Assembly: GCA_005239845.1 (NCBI GenBank)
Contig: SBBD01000158.1
Span: 1 to 8,039, forward strand
Direction of reading: 5' to 3'
DNA: 8,039 nucleotides
Source of the DNA: an archaeon
GTDB taxonomy: Archaea; Micrarchaeota; Micrarchaeia; Norongarragalinales; SBBD01
A program made the translations under genes and the position numbers. This document shows, piece by piece, positions 4,907-8,039 of this stretch. Positions within the stretch are counted from its first letter, which is position 1, and each line of letters starts with the position of its first letter. The notes under the pieces are model-generated. The model was not told where the DNA came from, ran no database searches, and saw only the letters and a list, made by a program, of their open reading frames with translations.

Positions 4907-5845
4907 ATGGAGTTGTTGAATTTTGAAGTCGTGCGCGTGCTCGTGGCGCTCGTGGGGACAGGGCTTGCCGCCTACCAGGACTACAAGACCAGTTTCATTG
5001 ACGACAAAATCCTTTTTTCAATGCTGGGTATCGGGGCCGTGCTTACGCTGCTTTCGTTGGACCAAACCCTCATCCTGTACACCTTTGCGGTGGCGGCGTT
5101 CGTCTTCCTCTTCGGCTACTTGCTGTACAGGCAAGGACAACTGGGCATGGGAGACGTGCTATTGTTCGTGGCCCTGCAGCTGCTCCTCCCCTTCCATCCC
5201 GCCCTCTTCTCGGACTACGTCACGTCCGCCTTTCCCTTGCAAGCGCTCGGGGCGCTTGCGGCCTTGAATCCCTCGTTCGTGGTGACGCTGAACGCGCTCA
5301 AGCACGCCCTCTTCTTCCTCACCATTTTCGTCGTCAGTTCGTACGCGGCCACCATCGCCAGCAGCGCGTATTACGCGAAACTCCTCTTCGAAAGCGGGAA
5401 GCCCTTGAAGCCCGGCTGGGTAGGACTTGCCGTCGCGTTGTTGCTCCTAGTGCTCGGCTATTTCCTTTCTGGAATCATTTTCTCTTCGTGGGCGGGCCTG
5501 TTGTTCTTGCTGCTCCTGCTTTCCACGGCCTTCTTCCTGACGTTCCGCGACCAATTGCTGCAAGAAATCGTGATGAAACGCATTACGCTCAAGGAATTGG
5601 AGGACGAGGACATCCTTGCCCTGGAAATGATGCCCAAAGACTTGGTGAAGAAATACAAGATAGGAAAGGTATTGACGAAAAGCGAGGTAAAGAAGCTCAA
5701 GGGGCTTGCCCGAAAGGAAGGAATGAAGACGTTTCCCGTCTACAAGGTCTTGCCGCGGTTCGGGCCCTACATTTTCGTGGGCCTGCTGTTCGCCTTGTTC
5801 TTCGGGGACTTGTTCTCCTTGCTTTTCCTGCTGGCCGGAAAGTAG
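4907..5845 (+). CDS. A24-family prepilin/preflagellin peptidase
   Basis: This 312-residue polytopic membrane protein is an aspartic GxGD protease of the prepilin peptidase type. The first catalytic Asp is D25 (AYQDYKTSFIDD), just after the first membrane segment. The second is D83 in the signature G80-M-G-D83 (GQLGMGDVLLF). Hydrophobic segments lie at about 8-23, 34-51, 54-73, 84-96, 133-155, 170-190 and 193-212. A charged cytosolic stretch (about 215-285, with LEDEDILALEMMPKDLVKKY and LTKSEVKKLKGL) follows, then a last helix near 290-309. This C-terminal layout ending in FPVYKVLPRFGPY is typical of archaeal members. It would cleave class III signal peptides such as that of the pilin at 3038-3490. 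The start 7 bases after the purM stop has no Shine-Dalgarno, suggesting coupling to purM. Whether it is FlaK-like or EppA-like cannot be decided here. Confidence 0.88.
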   Translation: MELLNFEVVRVLVALVGTGLAAYQDYKTSFIDDKILFSMLGIGAVLTLLSLDQTLILYTFAVAAFVFLFGYLLYRQGQLGMGDVLLFVALQLLLPFHPALFSDYVTSAFPLQALGALAALNPSFVVTLNALKHALFFLTIFVVSSYAATIASSAYYAKLLFESGKPLKPGWVGLAVALLLLVLGYFLSGIIFSSWAGLLFLLLLLSTAFFLTFRDQLLQEIVMKRITLKELEDEDILALEMMPKDLVKKYKIGKVLTKSEVKKLKGLARKEGMKTFPVYKVLPRFGPYIFVGLLFALFFGDLFSLLFLLAGK

Positions 5846-5882
5846 GAAACGAACAAGAACGCAAGACGGGAATTCGCTTTAG

Positions 5883-6143
5883 TTAATCAACGAGTTCCGC
5901 GTTTTGTCCCAACGCCTGTCCCGGAAGCCCTTTCTCCAGGATGACACGGACGGCTCCCTTGTTGCCGTGAGCGGCCGCGACCTTGCCTTTAATGAGTTTG
6001 CCTGCAGGGCTTTTCCACGAAACGATTTTCCCCTTCAGCTTTTCCGCGTCCGCGCGCTTGCTTACGCCCTCCACCACCAGAACGTAGTGGTGCGTGCGCT
6101 GGGCGTGCCTTCCTCGCCGGTAATTGCGGATGACGGCCTTCAT
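5883..6143 (-). CDS. rpl35ae: large ribosomal subunit protein L35Ae (eL33)
   Basis: This protein belongs to the large ribosomal subunit in archaea and eukaryotes and is absent from bacteria. The 86-residue product has the full family pattern: NYRRGRHAQRTHHYVLVVEGV (7-27), the KLKGKIVSWKSPAGKLIKGKV core, then AAHGNKGAVRVILEKGLPGQALGQ. It is a basic, compact beta-barrel protein of normal archaeal length. The ATG at 6143 gives the expected start. There is little leader space, with AT-rich elements 20-35 bases upstream. It is convergent with the prepilin peptidase (37 bases apart) and divergent from the DHH gene, so it appears to be transcribed alone. Confidence 0.95.
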   Translation of the reverse strand: MKAVIRNYRRGRHAQRTHHYVLVVEGVSKRADAEKLKGKIVSWKSPAGKLIKGKVAAAHGNKGAVRVILEKGLPGQALGQNAELVD

Positions 6144-6161
6144 TTCGATTCACACAAAGCA

Positions 6162-6179
6162 TTAATTAAGTCTTAAAAC
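6162..6179 (-). promoter_or_regulatory. TATA-like elements of rpl35ae
   Basis: On the minus strand GTTTTAAG (6179-6172) and the palindrome TTAATTAA (6169-6162) lie about 33 and 23 bases before the ATG at 6143. The former fits the archaeal spacing better and predicts a leader of only a few bases. Confidence 0.4.
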
Positions 6180-6217
6180 TCCAAAAAAACAAGAGGAATG
6201 GTTTAGGGAAGAATAGG

Positions 6218-6246
6218 AATATAAAGCATCTGTTTCAGCGGGGGAG
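6218..6246 (+). promoter_or_regulatory. TATA-like element and ribosome binding site of the DHH gene
   Basis: AATATAAAG (6218-6226) resembles an archaeal TATA box; the usual spacing puts the transcript start near 6248. GGGGGAG (6240-6246) is spaced well for the ATG at 6255 but would be used only if transcription starts further upstream. The two signals are therefore partly in conflict. Confidence 0.4.
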
Positions 6247-6254
6247 TTGCAGGG

Positions 6255-7355
6255 ATGATGAAGGAATTATTGGTGGAGGATGCCGTTCTGAGAAAGATGC
6301 TCCCCCAGATGGAGGAAGCCGCCGCCTACTTGAAGAAGGCAGCAGAACAGAACCAGCACATCCTGTTGAAGTTTGATGCGGACGGTGACGGCATCAGTGC
6401 CGGCCTCAATTTGTTGAAAGCGTTGCGCCGCGTCAGCAATTTCAAGCGCATCAGCAACTACCCCAGCCCTTCCGCCGTGTACAAGCTCGAGGAGGCCTTG
6501 AAGGACTTGAATCGTGCGGACAGCAAGGAAACCGTCTTCGTGCTCTTGGACCACGGCGCGAACGAGGAAAGCGTGGACAGCCTGCAGCTCCTCAAGAGCT
6601 ATGGGGCGCGCATCGTGATCATCGACCACCATCCCTTTGCCGCAAAAGCGAAAGAACTGGCCGACGTGTTCGTTTCCCCTATTCTTTACACGGGCCACGG
6701 CGCTTCTTATGCGACGGGACTTTTGGCCTATGAAATTGCAAGGCGCATTGCTTCCGAGGAAGCGGACGAGAAGCTGGCGTGGTATGCTTTGCAGGCGGAC
6801 AAGAGCCGCTTTGCCTCGAAAAAGCAATTCGAGGAGCCCGTTGCGATGGACTATCTGGTGCACTTCAAGAATGATTCCCCCCTCGAGTTCTACGAGAAGA
6901 CGCTCGCAGATCCTACGACTGTAAAAGAAAGTTTTCTGCAAGCACAAAAAAAAGTGGGGAAGGCGCTAGCCATTGCGGAAAGGCTGGCGGAATACAAGGC
7001 GTGTGGGAAAGTAACCGTTGCGCTAGTCCGCTTGGACAAGTGCGTTCCTCCGAAAGAATATCCTTCCAAGAGCAAATTGATCAGCGAGTTCCAGGAGGAA
7101 GTGCAGAAGAAAAAGCCCTTGCTGGTGAGCGTGGGAATCGCGGAAGACTCCGTGAGTTTCCGCGCGAGCAGGAAGGCCTACGAGAAAGGGTTCCGGGCGA
7201 GCGAACTAATCAAGGAGCTGAAAAAGGCCTTCGGGGCAGAGGTTTTTTCGGGGGGAGGCCACGATGTGGCCGCCAGCCTGCGCGCGCAGCCTGCCGCCGT
7301 CAACGCCATCGTGCAGGAATCGCTTCAGCTGATAGAGAAACAAACCAAAAAATGA
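6255..7355 (+). CDS. DHH/DHHA1-family phosphoesterase (RecJ-like)
   Basis: This 366-residue protein has the DHH phosphoesterase metal-binding motifs in order: KFDADGDGISAGL (39-51, with D41 and D43), LLDHG (97-101, D99), IIDHHPF (122-128, D124-H125-H126), and GHGASYATGLLAYEIA as motif IV. A C-terminal DHHA1 region holds GGGHDVAASLR (333-343), which contacts the nucleic acid end. Such proteins are Mn/Mg-dependent hydrolases: RecJ-type single-strand nucleases, GINS-associated nucleases (GAN) in archaea, or oligonucleotide/cyclic dinucleotide phosphodiesterases. The length is short for a classical RecJ and somewhat short for GAN, with no extra OB domain evident, so the substrate is undecided. 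The ATG at 6255 is favoured by GGGGGAG 8 bases upstream; the next in-frame ATG is at 6258. It is divergent from rpl35ae and convergent with the lipoprotein gene. Confidence 0.88.
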   Translation: MMKELLVEDAVLRKMLPQMEEAAAYLKKAAEQNQHILLKFDADGDGISAGLNLLKALRRVSNFKRISNYPSPSAVYKLEEALKDLNRADSKETVFVLLDHGANEESVDSLQLLKSYGARIVIIDHHPFAAKAKELADVFVSPILYTGHGASYATGLLAYEIARRIASEEADEKLAWYALQADKSRFASKKQFEEPVAMDYLVHFKNDSPLEFYEKTLADPTTVKESFLQAQKKVGKALAIAERLAEYKACGKVTVALVRLDKCVPPKEYPSKSKLISEFQEEVQKKKPLLVSVGIAEDSVSFRASRKAYEKGFRASELIKELKKAFGAEVFSGGGHDVAASLRAQPAAVNAIVQESLQLIEKQTKK

Positions 7356-7383
7356 AGAAAAGCAAACCAACAAGTAAAACGAT

Positions 7384-7395
7384 AAAATAAAAAAA
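7384..7395 (-). terminator. T-run after the lipoprotein gene
   Basis: Immediately after the TAG stop on the minus strand come seven T residues (7395-7389), then A and TTTT (7387-7384). No stem precedes it, so it would be a simple U-tract archaeal terminator. On the plus strand the same stretch is A-rich and unlikely to terminate the DHH gene. Confidence 0.4.
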
Positions 7396-7653
7396 CTATT
7401 CCGGCAGGGGCGGCAAGTCGCCATCGTCCGGAAGTGTCGGGACGGGCGTGTTTTCTTCGGGCAAGGGAGGCACGTCGTCCGTATTTTCGTCAGGAAGAGG
7501 AGGAGGTTGTTCGTTCATATCCAAGGTAGGCACTGCGGTAATTTCTGGAGCCGGAGTGGCCGTGGGTCTCGGAAAATCCTGACGTTCCAAGCACCCCATC
7601 AAAAACAAAAAGGAAAACAAAAGGAGAACGGAAAGCCAGGCCGAGGGTTTCAT
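7396..7653 (-). CDS. small proline-rich lipoprotein
   Basis: I recognise no named family. The 85-residue product has a lipoprotein signal peptide: MKPSAW, a hydrophobic core LSVLLLFSFLFL, and the lipobox L-M-G-C21, so the mature protein should be lipid-anchored at Cys21 outside the membrane. The mature 65 residues are Pro/Glu/Asp-rich and probably disordered, with a degenerate repeat of about 12 residues: PPLPDENTDDV, PPLPEENTPV, PTLPDDGDL, PPLPE. The ATG at 7653 is chosen because GAGGAG lies about 8 bases upstream and the signal peptide starts exactly there. A longer reading from 7692 would add charged residues ahead of the signal peptide. It starts 14 bases after the DsbA-like gene and is probably cotranscribed with it, suggesting a shared extracytoplasmic setting. 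Confidence 0.75.
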   Translation of the reverse strand: MKPSAWLSVLLLFSFLFLMGCLERQDFPRPTATPAPEITAVPTLDMNEQPPPLPDENTDDVPPLPEENTPVPTLPDDGDLPPLPE

Positions 7654-7667
7654 CTCATTCTCCTCGT

Positions 7668-8039
7668 TCAGCCCACGTAGCTGTTCAGCCACGCCTGGAA
7701 CACGGAATAGGGCTGCGCGCCCACTTGTTTAGAGACGACTTTCCCATCCGAGTCCACGAGCAGGAAAGAGGGGGTGCCTGAAACACCGAGTTTTGTCCCT
7801 TCAGCCATGTGCGTCCGCACCAGGACGGACTTCTTGCCGTTGTCCAGGCAATAGTTGAACGTGTCTGCGTTCAACCCCACCTCAATGGCGTGCTTTTTCA
7901 GGCTGTCCGCATCCAAGAGCCCCGTGCTGAACAGGCGGTCGTGGTATTCCCAGAACTTGCCGTAGTCTCTCGCGCATTCTGCGGCTTCCGCGGCCTTGAA
8001 GGCTTGCGGGTGGATTGCTGTCAAGGGAAAGTTCTTGAA
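7668..8039 (-). CDS. DsbA-family thioredoxin-fold protein (5' end outside the window)
   Basis: Only the C-terminal 123 residues are present; the frame is open to the right edge, reading FKNFPLTAIHPQAFKAAEAAECARD. This matches the DsbA/Thioredoxin_4-type oxidoreductases, where FxxFPL..HP.A..AA.AAECA..QGKFWEYHD follows the CxxC helix. The helical insertion and the cis-proline loop GVSGTPSFLLVDSDGKVV are present, and the protein ends QAWLNSYVG. The catalytic CxxC and any signal peptide or membrane anchor should lie beyond 8039. The TTG at 8022-8024 is an internal codon, not a start. These proteins make or shuffle disulfides in exported proteins. The lipoprotein gene follows after 14 bases. A fused N-terminal domain cannot be excluded. 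Confidence 0.88.
   Translation of the reverse strand, partial: FKNFPLTAIHPQAFKAAEAAECARDYGKFWEYHDRLFSTGLLDADSLKKHAIEVGLNADTFNYCLDNGKKSVLVRTHMAEGTKLGVSGTPSFLLVDSDGKVVSKQVGAQPYSVFQAWLNSYVG

Noticed and set aside
6267..6947. Long minus-strand open frame opposite the DHH gene (226 codons)
   Set aside because: It mirrors the codon pattern of the DHH gene, shows no recognisable domain, and the plus-strand protein has a complete motif set.
7352..7390. 12-codon basic ORF (MKKSKPTSKTIK) whose ATG overlaps the DHH stop codon
   Set aside because: Very short, in A-rich sequence where such a peptide arises by chance, with no ribosome binding site and no further support.
1..8039. CRISPR array, insertion sequence, tRNA or rRNA genes
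   Set aside because: No regularly spaced direct repeats, no transposase-like frames with terminal inverted repeats, and no tRNA cloverleaf or rRNA-like sequence were found on either strand.

Overview
The window looks archaeal. It encodes ribosomal protein L35Ae, a PDCD5/TFAR19-type DNA-binding protein, a pilin with a class III (archaeal) signal peptide, an archaeal-style A24 prepilin peptidase, a stand-alone PurS and an HTH-MNT/HEPN pair. Several genes have AT-rich TATA-like elements about 25 bases upstream of a short or absent 5' leader. GC content is moderate, genes are compact, and they are mostly single or in two-gene units on both strands. The gene set fits a DPANN-type or euryarchaeal genome, but I cannot fix the lineage from this sequence alone.

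Layout from left to right: purS (minus, 20-280) and nadC (minus, 431-1327). Divergent from nadC, PDCD5 (plus, 1484-1792) ends at a small GC hairpin plus T-run. Next come a winged-HTH/MNT nucleotidyltransferase (plus, 1883-2425) and a HEPN protein (plus, about 2452-2873), an MNT/HEPN toxin-antitoxin-like pair. The 1840-1873 palindrome sits over its likely TATA element, and the 5' end of the HEPN gene is split between two frames. A purine-rich stretch without genes (2874-3037) separates this from a minus-strand block: a class III pilin (3038-3490) and, upstream of it, a 67-residue two-helix membrane protein (3645-3848). Divergent from that block is a plus-strand unit, purM (3904-4899) followed 7 bases later by the prepilin peptidase (4907-5845). 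Convergent to it is rpl35ae (minus, 5883-6143), which is divergent from a DHH/DHHA1 phosphoesterase (plus, 6255-7355). The right end is a minus-strand pair: a DsbA-family thioredoxin running off the window edge, then a small proline-rich lipoprotein (7396-7653).

Functional links: PurS (subunit of FGAM synthase) and PurM (next enzyme) are consecutive steps of de novo purine synthesis, although their genes are separate and on opposite strands. NadC makes nicotinate mononucleotide for NAD. The pilin is a plausible substrate of the nearby GxGD peptidase. The pilin has two cysteines, and a DsbA-like thiol oxidoreductase lies in the same window, but a link between them is only a guess. The most notable items are the palindrome in front of the HTH-MNT gene, the apparent one-base frame break in the HEPN gene, and the repeat-bearing leader of purS. 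I did not find a clearly undescribed system.
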